Positions 1 to 11,299 of a DNA stretch of 64,000 bases are shown piece by piece (within the stretch, counting starts at the first letter, position 1; every line of letters starts with the position of its first letter). The translations under genes and the position numbers were made by a program. The notes under the pieces are model-generated. The model had not been told where the DNA came from. It did not search any database and was given only the letters and a program-made list of their open reading frames with translations. The DNA comes from Puccinellia tenuiflora (taxonomy: Eukaryota; Streptophyta; Magnoliopsida; Poales; Poaceae): the NCBI GenBank assembly GCA_012064385.1, contig QRDG01000059.1, forward strand, positions 1,187,973-1,251,972, read 5' to 3'.

Positions 1-539
1 GTTCCGGTCCGTGAGCAGCATCCAACGACACAGTGCAACCATCGTACATAAAACGTCGGATGCACAGCTATTCCGTTCTTCTATACGATGCACCTTGCCA
101 AGATGTATTCTAGAAAACAAAATACACTCGAACTGCAACAATGCCAACATGCGCCAAAAATAATCCCGATCCCGCTGTCTTAATCACAGTGTGTATTGAA
201 ATGAATACGAGCCAATGCCTCGGAGGCTCAGAGAGCTAGTATATTTCCACCTATCAAACGGAATATTCCCTATACTATTCTTGGCACCGATGTGCAATTA
301 TCAGTCTGGTGTCCTGCTGACACCGATGGTTCTTAAGCACTTGTCAGTGATGAACAAACGAACAACGTCCGTGTTATTTATAATGCGAGTGGACTTGTAG
401 AGAATATTTTTTTTACACGCGAAACCCTAACAGGGGTCGAGATTTCATTATCATTTGTAGAGAATATATAAGCTTGAGGCTCCATGTAGCTCGGGCGCCA
501 TTCGTTGTTTCCGAGCTTGAACACTGCTCTGTACTCCTA

Positions 540-1004
540 GGGTGTGTTCGGTTTGAGAATATGGTCCATTCTACCAGAATGGAACCGTTCCATTCTTGTG
601 TTCGGTTTAGACAAAAAATTGTCATGGAACCGTTCCATTCGTGTGTTCGGTTTTGGAATGGGGTGAGGATGGAATGGAATGGGATGAGAATGTAATTATT
701 CCTAATATCGATTAATTATTCCTAACTCGATTAATTATTTCTAAACTCGATTAATTATTCCTACTCTTGATTTTTTCTAATCTTGATTAATTATACTAAA
801 CTTAATTAATTATACCTAAACTTGATTAAATTAGAGCCAGATCCACCTCGTCCGGTCGAATCGGACCGGTGCGTTTCGCATATTGGAGAAATATTCCCTC
901 AAGTAGAACCAGTACGTCCATTCCATCTACAAACCGAACACTGGTATGAGCCACATGAACGGAAGTTCCGTTCCATTCCAGCTGGTCCAAAACCGAACAG
1001 TCCC
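540..1004. mobile_element. Non-autonomous TIR element (Harbinger-like MITE), copy A
   Basis: The ends are inverted relatives: the left end reads GGGTGTGTTCGGTTTG and the right end reads AAAACCGAACAGTCCC. Both are flanked by TA, but a clean 3-bp target duplication is not visible. The interior is rich in GGAATGGAAT-type repeats. The overlapping short ORFs on both strands (about 822-1047) lie inside the element and have no coding signature. The class is inferred from TIR style; a hAT or other TIR superfamily is possible. Confidence 0.55.
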
Positions 1005-2401
1005 TACTGTGTGAGCAATCTTTCCTGGACCAACGGCTGAGATGCACCCTGTCATGGTGTGATTGCAGGTCAGAGGTTGTAAATCTGCAGGGAGTATCAG
1101 CACATTAATTGGACTTCACATGCCTGGCCGCCACAATGGGCCACAAGATTAGAGCATTAAATGACAGGGCGTGTAACAAACACCGGGGAGATTAAAGAAA
1201 GCAGATGGTTCCACATCTCGGGGGCAAGCAGTGCTGGTGAGGCGGAGCTATCTGCCTAGGAGATCGTTAGCAGCAGTAATTTACGTCGAAAGCTACAACC
1301 TGAAAGTTTTCTTATCTGATGATCGTTGAAAATTTCTACGTCTTCGAGGTTGCAAATATGCACTGGGCATTCCTGACTTGGCAGTGAAAACCCAAACACT
1401 AGAGCTAAACATATAATGTACTACCCTCACCACCTTTTTTTTTTGCGGGGTCTCATGCATTTGACTTTGTTGCCAAAATGTATAATATAATACCAGTTGA
1501 CTCTAGGGGAGCATCATCAGGTTTATACCCGACCTAAACCACTAACCTAATTGCGCTGACTTTGCAACTTGGGATCCTAGTTAGGGAAGGGCAGCAATAT
1601 GTGTCGGTAGACGGTAGGCTGATCTAGGATTTAACTACCAGGGTGCTGTGCTTTGTACGTCCTTTCTCTTGTCTTGTACGAAAACCACAAATACTTCACG
1701 AGTAAGTTCAACATTCAACAACATTGCTATGTGATCAGTCTGTATTTCGAATACAGTGATACTTAGTCTTCACAAAATTGATAGAACTTCTAAAAAAAGT
1801 GGATTTTTTTAATCATTCTTACCACTACGAACAATCCTATCCACAAAAATACCAATGACCTATCGCATTATCAAAAGGTTACTGCTTTGTTAATGTGACA
1901 ATCAGTTTTGCCATTAACGTTATCTCCACAGTTTGTTTGTATGTAATCAGTTTTACTATTTGAGAAAGTTCAAAACTGTCAGAGCTAAATTTTGGCATGA
2001 TGTATGCTAAAAAGTGCACATAATTTCACAAATGACTAACATACATCAGTCAGCTCAAAAAGATTTAGTATCTTAACATTATCACAATTTTAGCATCTAC
2101 CAGATAGATTCGTCCATACTCGATCTGCTAGCTTGGTACGTGTAAGTTCTCACGGTTGACCTCAATGACATATCAAGTGCATCCCATGTAAGTTCTCGCG
2201 GTTGATTTCGAAAACATATCTCAAAAAAGTATGCCTAGTCAGGGCCAATATGTGTTTAATACAACACGATATATTTTATGTCCGTGTGAATACATATCCC
2301 CAAAGAGCAACGACTTGATCATTAACATAGTTTATATCTGTATAAATAATCTCTAAAATTAAAATCTATTGGACTTTTTATCAATAGAACTACTGATATA
2401 T

Positions 2402-2478
2402 AGGGGGTGTAACGGATAGGATAATTTCCCGCACCGAATCCTGTTCGAAACCGTTTTAAGCAATCCATATCCGGTTTG
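2402..2478. mobile_element. Truncated hAT-type element (left end only)
   Basis: The sequence AGGGGGTGTAACGGAT follows TGATATAT, the same 8-bp flank as the complete copy at 8729-9308. Only about 77 bases remain before the N at 2479. The break lies inside the element, so the junction is not a transposition boundary. Confidence 0.7.
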
Positions 2479-2479
2479 N
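2479..2479. other. Single ambiguous base at a discontinuity
   Basis: One N separates the truncated hAT-type element on its left from the middle of a coding exon of the DCP5-like gene on its right. Neither side continues sensibly across it. A one-base N at a breakpoint like this is typical of a join between contigs, although a real breakpoint with an uncalled base cannot be excluded. Confidence 0.9.
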
Positions 2480-4966
2480 AAATGGAAGTGGCCTTGCAAT
2501 GCCACCGATGTACTGGCCGGGATATTACACCCCACCAACTGGGTTTGCTCATCTTCAGCAACCACCCTTTCTGCGCCCCCACACGGTTTGGCAGTTCCAC
2601 AGGCCCTGCAGCAGTCTGTGCAATATCCTGGACTCAATGCATCTATGCCAGCTGGGTTTCCAAGCATGCCAGACTTTCCTTCTTTACTGCAACCTAGTAA
2701 TAATCAGAGCCAAACTGTAGGTGTATCTGCAGTCCCTGTCTCATCAAGTGTATCTACAACTGAAACACAAGTGAGCCAGCTGCCAACTAAGATGTCAGCT
2801 GTTCCTGTTTCTGTATTCTCTGTTGGTTTAACTGCCCCATCTGTCAATCCTTCCACTTCCATGGTTGAACCCAGCATCTCCCTGTCCCAAGGCATCCCTT
2901 CTATAGTGAACAATAAGCCGGTTGTTCTACCTGATTCTAGTGTGTCTTCTCTCAGCAGTGACAAGCCTGACCATGTACCTGCGGCTGTGTCAACTTATCA
3001 ACCTTCCCAGCCACCATCTGCTAACATCGCAATCACTGTTGCGGAATCAATCACAGTGGTCTCTCCTGGACAACTTCTGCCAACTAATTCCTCGACTTCA
3101 TCACATACCATACAAACTACTGCTGTGGCTCCACCTTCCAAACCTCCCTCTGTGATTTCATCCTCTCAGACTGCCCCTACAGTTCCATCCTCACACCCCA
3201 TTTCCTCTGTAGTTTCACCCCCACAGGTTGCTTCTGCTACAGTTCTATCATCGCGGCAGATGGAGCCTAGGAATGAAAATAAAGAAGCTAAGCAGACTGA
3301 ACAGAAGGCTAAACATCATGTGGTTGCTCTATCTGTAAATAAGGAGCCTTTGTTGCCAGCACCAAAGCCCATTCTTCAGAAGGTAGTATCTAGTACAGAG
3401 CAAGATAATTTTCTGTACTTGTTTCTTGTACATTGTGATTAGTTCTTTTTTAATACTTTTATGTTTCAGCCTGTTGGAGCTTCCTCATATGCTCAGTATA
3501 ATAATAGAGAACGAGGCCGTGGAAGAGGTCGAGGAAGAGCAAATCTGGTAAGTATATTTAATGCATGCTTTATTATCTTACAACCTTTTCAAATATGGAA
3601 ATGATTGGTTGTTTGTCAGAAGTTATTGCTTTATTTTATAGTACCAACCATTTTCAGAACCTTTAGATATCAATTTTTATTGAAATTTGTAAACATCAAG
3701 GTTGATCTGGTATTTAATATTTCTGCAATAGTATCTGTGCAATAATATTTCTTTTGTTAGTTACATCATTGGTATTTAATGATTATACTATTGTTAATTG
3801 CACTGACATGCTCACCAAAGCACCAGTATTGACAACAGCCTTGCTATTCATTTGATCATAGCAGCAATCCGCTAAATATTGCTAGTTGCTAGAACAATGG
3901 CATTTTCAACCTTATTTTGTATCATGAGTACTTTCGAATCCCTGCTAAAACAGTTCTACATCAGAATGGATCTATTGTGTTCTCCCTGTTGAATTCGAGC
4001 AATGCCAAAGTTATGGCATAAGGATGATTTTTGTTGGTGGAAGCATATGTTCCAATGTTTGACAAAAGAATGTAAGGTGACATTGCTGTAATATATATTA
4101 GTAGTCATTTTTCTTTGAAAGTATATTGAATTAAAATAAGGTTTTAATTTTCCAGTCAATAAAACTACTAGTGAAGCGAAATCGATACAATTGTTGACAG
4201 ACGCCAAATCAATAATATTAATCAAGTTGCATGTCTCGTGGCCAGCTAACTTAACTATCAACTGCACATGAATGAATCTACTATGGATTAATGCATTATT
4301 AGATGCTATGATCCATGCACTCTTCTTTAAAATAGTGGTGCATCGTCTTATTAATTTCCCCTCCCAGCAATCACGTCCTGTAGCCAAGTTTGCTGAGGAC
4401 TTCGATTTCATGGCTATGAATGAGAAATTCAACAAAGATGAGGTATGGGACAATCTTGGTAAGAGCAATGGACAGTTTAGTGACGATCCAAATGAGTATG
4501 AAGACAATGTTCTGGAAGACGATGTGGTGTCTCCTGGAAAGCCAGATGTTAAGGTATGCGTTTTCTATGGATTGCTTGTTATTCATTTATGTCTTTGCTG
4601 ATGCTGATTAGCCTCTTTGTGAAGCCTGTTTATGTCAAAGATGACTTCTTCGATTCACTTTCAAGCAACACAATTGATAGTGGAGCTAGAAATGGAAGAA
4701 TCAAATTCTCCGAGCAGAGAAAAATAGACACAGAGGTAATGCCATTGCATATTTAACCTTACCACATTGCTTGACATTTAGTGCTTATGGTAAGAAACTG
4801 TTTGTAGACCTTCGGTGATTCTGCAAGGCATCGACCTATGGGCATGCGGGGCGGAGGGAGGGGTGGCCCCCGTGGCGGCGGTCTCCGTGGTCGTGGTGGA
4901 TACTATGGAAGAGGGTATGGATATACAGGGAGGGGACGTGGTTATTACCCAAACCATCAGTCCTGA
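2480..4966 (+). CDS. DCP5: DCP5/LSM14-like decapping activator, 5'-truncated
   Basis: This is the 3' part of a plant Decapping 5 (Scd6/LSM14 family) gene, whose products repress translation and promote mRNA decapping in cytoplasmic P-bodies. The exons I read are 2480-3382, 3470-3547, 4368-4553, 4625-4735 and 4808-4966, all with GT-AG borders and in phase. Exon 1 encodes a Pro/Ser/Thr/Gln-rich linker. Exon 3 carries the FDF motif (FAEDFDFMAMNEKFNKDEVW). Exon 4 holds the FFD box (YVKDDFFDSLSSNT). The TFG box spans exons 4 and 5, and exon 5 ends in an RGG-rich tail with stop TGA at 4964. The N-terminal LSM domain, roughly the first third of the protein, is missing because the sequence breaks at the N at 2479. 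A one-base frameshift lies in the C run at 2576-2580: the upstream frame (MPPMYWPGYY) and the downstream frame (LAVPQALQQS) both match the family. As read, this is a partial gene or pseudogene; an assembly or base-call fault could explain both defects. Confidence 0.88.
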
Positions 4967-6191
4967 ACTCTTGGTAAAGAAAATTAAGGATCTGCTTTCA
5001 GCATGCGCAATCAGGTAAGTGATGGATGACGGGGGAGGTTATGTCAATACTGTAACCATATTGTGGCTGTTGAAGGCAGAAAACATGGTGATCGTTATCT
5101 TCAAGCCTGTCTGACGAGGCACTAAATGATCTAAGCAGTTGATTTGATAAATTAAGGATTGTCACATTGTGCTGACTGCAGATTGGAGTACCCGTGGTTA
5201 TAAAATTCTGTCTACTCCCCTGATGGTTTTGATGCCCATTTTCACTATGACCTAGATTTCTCTAGGATAGAGTGGGTGATTATGCGCAGTCTCATTGTGG
5301 CACTGGGATCAGTTTTATAAGCCGACTTGCTATGACTTTGCAAAGTGCCTGTACAAGTGTCAAACAAAGAAACTGGGTGCTCCTATTTTATCCGAATGTT
5401 ATTTAAATTGTCCCCAGCTTGCTTGTGGTGCTCTTTGAAGAATTGAATGACCACTTTTTGGTTGGATGTATACAAGTTTATTATACCACCTGGCATTGTA
5501 AGTTCCGATGTTTCACCGTGACATTATGTTGAAGGTGCAGATTCACTTTGTTCCATCCCTTTCGTGCTATTTTGTTTTTTACTCAACTATTTTGATTGTG
5601 GACCGGTAAGAGGGATGCAAAAGTGGGATTAGTGGGATAGCACAAATTTGGTGCTCCCCCACCTAATTTGTGCTATCCCACTTATCTCACCTGTCCCACT
5701 TTTCGCATCCTTACCGTAAGAAGTGAAGTTTCTGTCAGGGATGTTACTTGAAGTTTGTTCTGAGGTCCCTATCATGTTTTGGTCAATCTTTCGGCATGTT
5801 CATGAAATCTCAAGGCTGTGTCTGTGATTACAGGGTCTTGATAATTTGATGCACAAAATCCCTCCTTTTATGAGTACTCCGTGGAGTAGTAAAGTTAGGG
5901 TCTTGATAATCTGTGGAGTAGTATAAATGAGCTGAATATTATGTCGGTAGCCGTGTATGTTCCACACAGAGAACATAAACACAAACGTCTAACCTGGGGC
6001 TAGAGGAACATCCTTCAGTAGCCGCGTTCTGAACCCCACAGCTTAACCATAGAGCCACAACTAGCCCTAACAATCTAAGTTGTGGTTGTTTCTCTGAGTG
6101 AACATATGGCTAATGCTGCATATTTCAATCGTGCAAAACCTCAATGCCAGACTCTCTATATTCTGAGCTGGCATTTTAGTGTACGAACTAA
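4967..6191. other. 3' flank of the DCP5-like gene
   Basis: This holds the probable 3' UTR of the DCP5-like gene (to roughly 5.5 kb; no certain poly(A) site) and intergenic DNA. It contains a small fold-back element at 5605-5715. No further gene is seen. Confidence 0.6.
5605..5715. mobile_element. Fold-back MITE
   Basis: The two halves are long imperfect inverted repeats. GGTAAGAGGGATGC and AAAAGTGGGAT on the left pair with TCCCACTTTTCGCATCCTTACC on the right, and GATAGCACAAATT pairs with AATTTGTGCTATC. The class is not settled; internal TA next to each end would fit a Stowaway-type insertion. Confidence 0.7.
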
Positions 6192-6342
6192 GGGCTTGTT
6201 TGATTCATAGGATAGGAACCAATCCCACAAAGGAATTTTAACATTTGGTGTGAGCTAATGTTTTTTTTCCTTTGAAATATGAAGAATAGGAACCAATTCC
6301 TACGTAGGAATAGGAATCCATTCCTATGAATCAAACAAGCCC
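6192..6342. mobile_element. Tourist-like (Harbinger) MITE
   Basis: The element is 151 bp with terminal inverted repeats GGGCTTGTTTGATTCATAGG and CCTATGAATCAAACAAGCCC, which are perfect complements. It is flanked by the 3-bp duplication TAA (6189-6191 and 6343-6345), as expected for Tourist/Harbinger insertions. Confidence 0.92.
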
Positions 6343-6447
6343 TAATACAGGGTATGGGAGCCTAGGACAGCGATGTAAGCTGCTTCGGCATTGTGGATGA
6401 ACCTCTTGGCTATTTCTTCTATACGATGCACCTTGCCAAGATGTATT
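6342..6447 (-). other. Possible terminal exon remnant on the minus strand
   Basis: On the minus strand a pyrimidine-rich run ending TTTTTCTAG precedes an open stretch reading IHLGKVHRIEEIAKRFIHNA and on to a stop at 6342-6344. This looks like a real acceptor and a short last exon, but I do not recognise the protein. In copy A the same frame starts identically, then diverges after RIEE (base 75) and stays open to the window edge. It may equally be a transposon-captured fragment or chance. Confidence 0.25.
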
Positions 6448-8806
6448 CTAGAAAAACAAAATACACTCGAACTGCAACAATGCCAACATGCGCCAAAAAA
6501 TAATCCCGATCCCGCTGTCTTAATCACAGTGTGTATTGAAATGAATACGAGCCAATGCCTCGGAGGCTCAGAGAGCTAGTATATTTCCACCTATCAAACG
6601 GAATATTCCCTATACTATTCTTGGCACCGATGTGCAATTATCAGTCTGGTCTCCTTCTGACACCGATGGTTCTTAAGCACTTGTCAGTGATGAACAAACG
6701 AACAACGTCCGTGTTATTTATAATGCGAGTGGACTTGTAGAGAATATATTTTTTTTACACGCGAAACCCTAACAGGGGGTCGAGATTTCATTATCATTTG
6801 TAGAGAATATATAAGCTTGAGGCTCCATGTAGCTCGGGCGCCTTTCGTTGTTTCCGATCTTGAGCACTGCTCTGTACTCCTAGGGTGTGTTTGGTTTGAG
6901 AATATGGTGGAATGGAATGGAACCATTCCATTTTACCAGAATGTAACCGTTCTATTCTTGTGTTCGGTTTAGACAAAAAAACTGTCATGAAACCGTTCCA
7001 TTCTTGTGTTCGGTTTTGGAATGGGGTGAGGATGGAATGGAATGGGATGAGAATGGAATTATTCCCTAAACTCGATTAATTATTCCTACTCTTGATTTTT
7101 TCTAATCTTGATTAATTATACTAAACTTAATTAATTATACCTAAACTTGATTAAATTAGAGCCAGATCCACCTCGTCCGGTCGAATCGGACCGGTGCGTT
7201 TCGCATATTGGAGAAATATTCCCTCAAGTAGAACCAGTACGTCCATTCCATCTACAAACCGAACACTGGTATGAGCCACATGAACGGAAGTTCCGTTCCA
7301 TTCCAGCTGGTCCAAAACCGAACAGTCCCTACTGTGTGAGCAATCTTTCCTGGACCAACGGCTGAGATGCACCCTGTCATGGTGTGATTGCAGGTCAGAG
7401 GTTGTAAATCTGCAGGGAGTATCAGCACATTAATTGGACTTCACATGCCTGGCCGCCACAATGGGCCACAAGATTAGAGCATTAAATGACAGGGCGTGTA
7501 ACAAACACCGGGGAGATTAAAGAAAGCAGATGGTTCCACATCTCGGGGGCAAGCAGTGCTGGTGAGGCGGAGCTATCTGCCTAGGAGATCGTTAGCAGCA
7601 GTAATTTACGTCGAAAGCTACAACCTGAAAGTTTTCTTATCTGATGATCGTTGAAAATTTCTACGTCTTCGAGGTTGCAAATATGCACTGGGCATTCCTG
7701 ACTTGGCAGAACCCAAACACTAGAGCTAAACATATAATGTACTACCCTCACCATCTTTTTTTTTTTTGCGGGGTCTCATGCATTTGACTTTGTTGCCAAA
7801 ATGTATAATATAATACCAGTTGACTCTAGGGGAGCATCATCAGGTTTATACCCGACCTAAACCACTACCTAATTGCGCTGACTTTGCAACTTGGGATCCT
7901 AGTTAGGGAAGGGCAGCAATATGTGTCGGTAGACGGTAGGCTGATCTAGGATTTAACTACCAGGGTGCTGTGCTTTGTACGTCCTTTCTCTTGTCTTGTA
8001 CGAAAACCACAAATACTTCACGAGTAAGTTCAACATTCAACAACATTGCTATGTGATCAGTCTGTATTTCGAATACAGAGATACTTTAGTCTTCACAAAA
8101 TTGATAGAACTTCTAAAAAAAGTGGATTTTTTTAATCATTCTTACCACTACGAACAATCCTATCCACAAAAATACCAATTGACCTATCGCATTATCCAAA
8201 AGGTTACTGCTTTGTTAATGTGACAATCAGTTTTGCCATTAACGTTATCTCCACAGTTTGTTTGTATGTAATCAGTTTTACTATTTGAGAAAGTTCAAAA
8301 CTGTCAGAGCTAAATTTTGGCATGATGTATGCTAAAAAGTGCACATAATTTCACAAATGACTAACATACATCAGTCAGCTCAAAAAAGATTTAGTATCTT
8401 AACATTATCACAATTTTAGCATCTTACCAGATAGATTAGCCCATACTCGATCTGCTAGCTTGGTACGTGTAAGTTCTCACGGTTGACCTCAATGACATAT
8501 CAAGTGCATCCCATGTAAGTTCTCGCGGTTGATTTCGAAAACATATCTCAAAAAAGTATGCCTAGTCAGGGCCAATATGTGTTTAATACAACACGATATA
8601 TTTTATGTCCGTGTGAATACATATCCCCAAAGAGCAACGACTTGATCATTAACATAGTTTATATCTGTATAAATAATCTCTAAAATTAAAATCTATTGGA
8701 CTTTTTATCAATAGAACTACTGATATATAGGGGGTGTAAATGGATTGGATAATTTTCGCACCGAATCCTGTTTTAAAACCGTTTTAAGCAATCCATATCC
8801 GGTTTG
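6414..8806. repeat. Segmental duplication, copy B
   Basis: This is the partner of 76-2478 and the more complete version: at its right edge the sequence continues smoothly through a whole hAT-type element with a target duplication. The offset to copy A shifts from 6338 to 6328 bases across the copy, so the net indel difference is only about ten bases. No host gene is seen in 7330-8720. Confidence 0.9.
6883..7329. mobile_element. Non-autonomous TIR element (Harbinger-like MITE), copy B
   Basis: This is the same element as at 540-1004, carried in the duplication. Its left end is GGGTGTGTTTGGTTTG and its right end AAAACCGAACAGTCCC. It is slightly shorter because it has fewer CGATTAATTATT units. 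Confidence 0.55.
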
Positions 8807-9308
8807 AAGAAATCCGACGGATAAGGATATCCGATTCCGAATTTAACACCGGATACGGTATGAAAATAGCCCCCAAATATGGATTATCCGAAAATTAAAT
8901 AGGATTATCCGATGATTTTAATCCGAATAATCCGATTTTCTACCGAAACGTCTAACCTAATAGAACATAATTAGTGGTTAGTGAGTTGTAAATTCCGTCC
9001 ATTAAATAAAAACTCACTTACATAGTGATTGTTATGACTATGGAGTACAAATTTGTTAGGCTATTAGCATATTGAATTATTATTTTTGGTTGTATGGTTT
9101 GCCGATGTACTTATACGCGTATATATCCGATTAAATTTTTTCCGTACCGAATCCGCTCCGTTTCCGCCCCCGAATCCGTGATATGATATATCCGACCCCG
9201 AATCCGCAACCGGTTATTATCTGCTCCGGTCTGAATCCGATGAAAAAATATGGTATAGGATATGGTAACGACAAAATCCTATCCGATCCGATCCGTTTAC
9301 ATCCCTAG
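8729..9308. mobile_element. hAT-type non-autonomous element
   Basis: The element is 580 bp. Its left end AGGGGGTGTAAATGGAT and the complement of its right end CTAGGGATGTAAACGGAT are imperfect inverted repeats. The 8-bp target duplication TGATATAT is exact (8721-8728 and 9309-9316), which is diagnostic for hAT insertions. The interior is a run of ATCCGA/TCCGAT-rich sequence with no coding capacity. Confidence 0.88.
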
Positions 9309-9316
9309 TGATATAT

Positions 9317-10540
9317 CATAGCCATTTTAAAAGATAAGACAAATATAATTGAGGGGGAGCATAGAGTAATAGGTTGAAGAGTAGCATATGTTGAGGTGAG
9401 AGCTAAACAAAATAGATAATAAATAACTCTATATAATTATTTGTCATAATATTTGTATTAGCTATAGAAACACATTACTTTCTATGTATAATATAAATAT
9501 ATATGATATACATTTGTCTGTCAATCGCCTTTGACACACTAAATACTAGAATGCCCTCACATTTACAAGCCCAGCATGCTAGTTACCATAATTATAACAT
9601 ACTTCACGCCCCAAAACTTAGCTCTGGCACTTCTCAACTCTCTCAAATAGAAAAAAATGATTATATACTAACAACTGAGAAGACGGAATGGTAAAATTGG
9701 TTGTCATACTAACGGAGTAGTGAAGTTTATGAGAAATCGATTGGTCAAATGGTATTTCTGAGGATAGGGATGGTCATAAAAAATTGGAATCTTTTACTAA
9801 AACTTAAATCTAATATAATCTTCTGAGATATAAAATTTTCACCAAACGTAGGAGCTACTGAAATTTCAATGATATTTTAAGTCCACATACCACACACCGG
9901 CCGGAGCCACTATGCCGAGTCTTTTCGTTATGGTTTTGGGACTCGCGGTGTGGCTGAACAGACTGGTGGGGCCGGTAAGACGGATTGACTCAAAGGCCAG
10001 GGGTTGTGCCAATGAGTTTGGAGCTATGATTTTTTCGAAAGGGACAATTTACTCCAATATATCAATTAAGAAGAAGAGAATTACCAACTTATGGAAATTC
10101 GGGCATAAACTGTTACAAAAGATGACATGCTGACTACTCGCAAAGCATGAATCTCCGTGACTGCTTCAATACATCAATAAACGCACCCAACACAGTACAA
10201 CCGAAAATCCCTATCACATAGATCAACCCCTCGCAAACAAACCCTGATGAAAACACAAACTCAGACTCATCAATAATAACACCAAACATAGCAGCCACGT
10301 GCGCCTTATTTGAGGCTCCAATTGTCGGAGATAAGTAGGGCTAAATCGTACGTAATCCCATGGTATACGGATTTGCACCACTTCCATCCCATGACATCCA
10401 AAGACGCCCACAGTCGGACGACCCTCATCAAGAAACTCCGCTGAAGTGCTACGAGAAAACTATCCTGATTGATCCCTAATCAGACACACATTAAAGAAAG
10501 ATCACATGATCAACTTAACATGCAAGACATCGTAGAAGCC
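9317..10540. other. Intergenic DNA, nothing recognised
   Basis: This is AT-rich sequence with short open frames only (for example 9912-10133), none showing a family signature. It is probably decayed repeat DNA. Confidence 0.5.
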
Positions 10541-10556
10541 TAGTGTGCAAGATGGA

Positions 10557-10669
10557 TACTCCTATCGACACCTATAAATACCATAAGACCATCTTACCAG
10601 AAGGACACGTTTTATAAAGGACATGTTTAGAGGACTACGGTGAGGTTTATAGGTATCGATAGGAGTACC
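10557..10669. repeat. Inverted repeat (hairpin)
   Basis: TACTCCTATCGACACCTATAAA on the left is matched, inverted, by TTTATAGGTATCGATAGGAGTA on the right. The arms are about 22 bp around a loop of about 68 bp. No target duplication is evident. Confidence 0.7.
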
Positions 10670-11290
10670 CAACCACGACTTGGGGGGGGATTCCACGACC
10701 GAGATGTTCTCCTCATCTACGGCGAGGCCTCTAGGTACGATTCCATGACTAAGGCAAGGACGGTCTATCATTCGATCCTGGTCCATAGGGTGGCCACCCT
10801 TGGAAGGAGCAACCCGTGGATGGACGTCCAGATCACTTTATCGGAGGAAGACCATCCTAGATTTGACCTGCTCCTAGGGGAAAACCTCTTTTGGTAACCA
10901 CGAGCATCGCCAACCTCACCAACTTACCGTGTGTTGTCGATGGTGGATGCTCCTACGCCCTCATCACGACGAACTCTCTTGATCCGATCTAGATTCAAGA
11001 TCATTTTATCCGACCAGCCGTCAAAAAAATCTGGGGGATCATCCCGGGAACCGTCGGAACACTGGTCTGGGAAAATCGCTCTACCCATCACCTTCGAAGG
11101 CGGACCTAACTTCAGGACGGAGATGTGTCTGTTTGAGGTTGATGACCTTGGGATGCCATGTAACACGATCCTTGGCAGGCCGTAGCTCGCCCAGTTCCTC
11201 GTGGTTCCTTACGAAACCTATCTCATGATGAAGCTCTTAGGACCGCCAGGAGTGATAACAGTCGGAGGGAATATTACAATGAGAATCTGT
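10640..11290 (+). pseudogene. Ty3/Gypsy protease-region remnant
   Basis: Three frame-shifted pieces together resemble the aspartic protease region of a plant Ty3/Gypsy polyprotein. 10640-10894 holds an ITLSEEDHPR-like segment. A second frame (about 10897-10990) gives VVDGGCSYALIT, where DGG is the protease active-site motif. A third (to about 11183) ends with CNTILGRP, followed by a stop and then LAQFLVVPYETYLMMK. No reverse transcriptase, LTR or target duplication is recognisable nearby, so this is an old fragment with several frameshifts and stops and is surely non-functional. Confidence 0.72.
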
Positions 11291-11299
11291 ATGCTGGGC

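Larger units (their letters stand above)
76..2478. repeat. Segmental duplication, copy A
   Basis: This stretch is a near-identical direct copy of 6414-8806. Both begin at the shared string TTCTTCTATACGATGCACC and run colinearly to CCGGTTTG, with scattered substitutions and short indels; copy A has extra CGATTAATTATT units near 700-760. The copy ends exactly at the single N at 2479, inside a hAT-type element that is complete in copy B. Nothing recognisable as a host gene lies between 1005 and 2400; that part is AT-rich, with a short internal repeat GTAAGTTCTC near 2142 and 2189. It is either a real duplication or two versions of one locus placed in tandem by the assembler. Confidence 0.9.

Noticed and set aside
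822..1047. Overlapping 72-73 residue frames, repeated at 7147-7372
   Set aside because: They lie within a MITE, overlap on both strands and have no codon signature.
4815..5018. Plus-strand frame starting MILQGIDLWACG
   Set aside because: It is a shadow of the last DCP5 exon, which reads in another frame as the TFG box and RGG tail with clean splicing.
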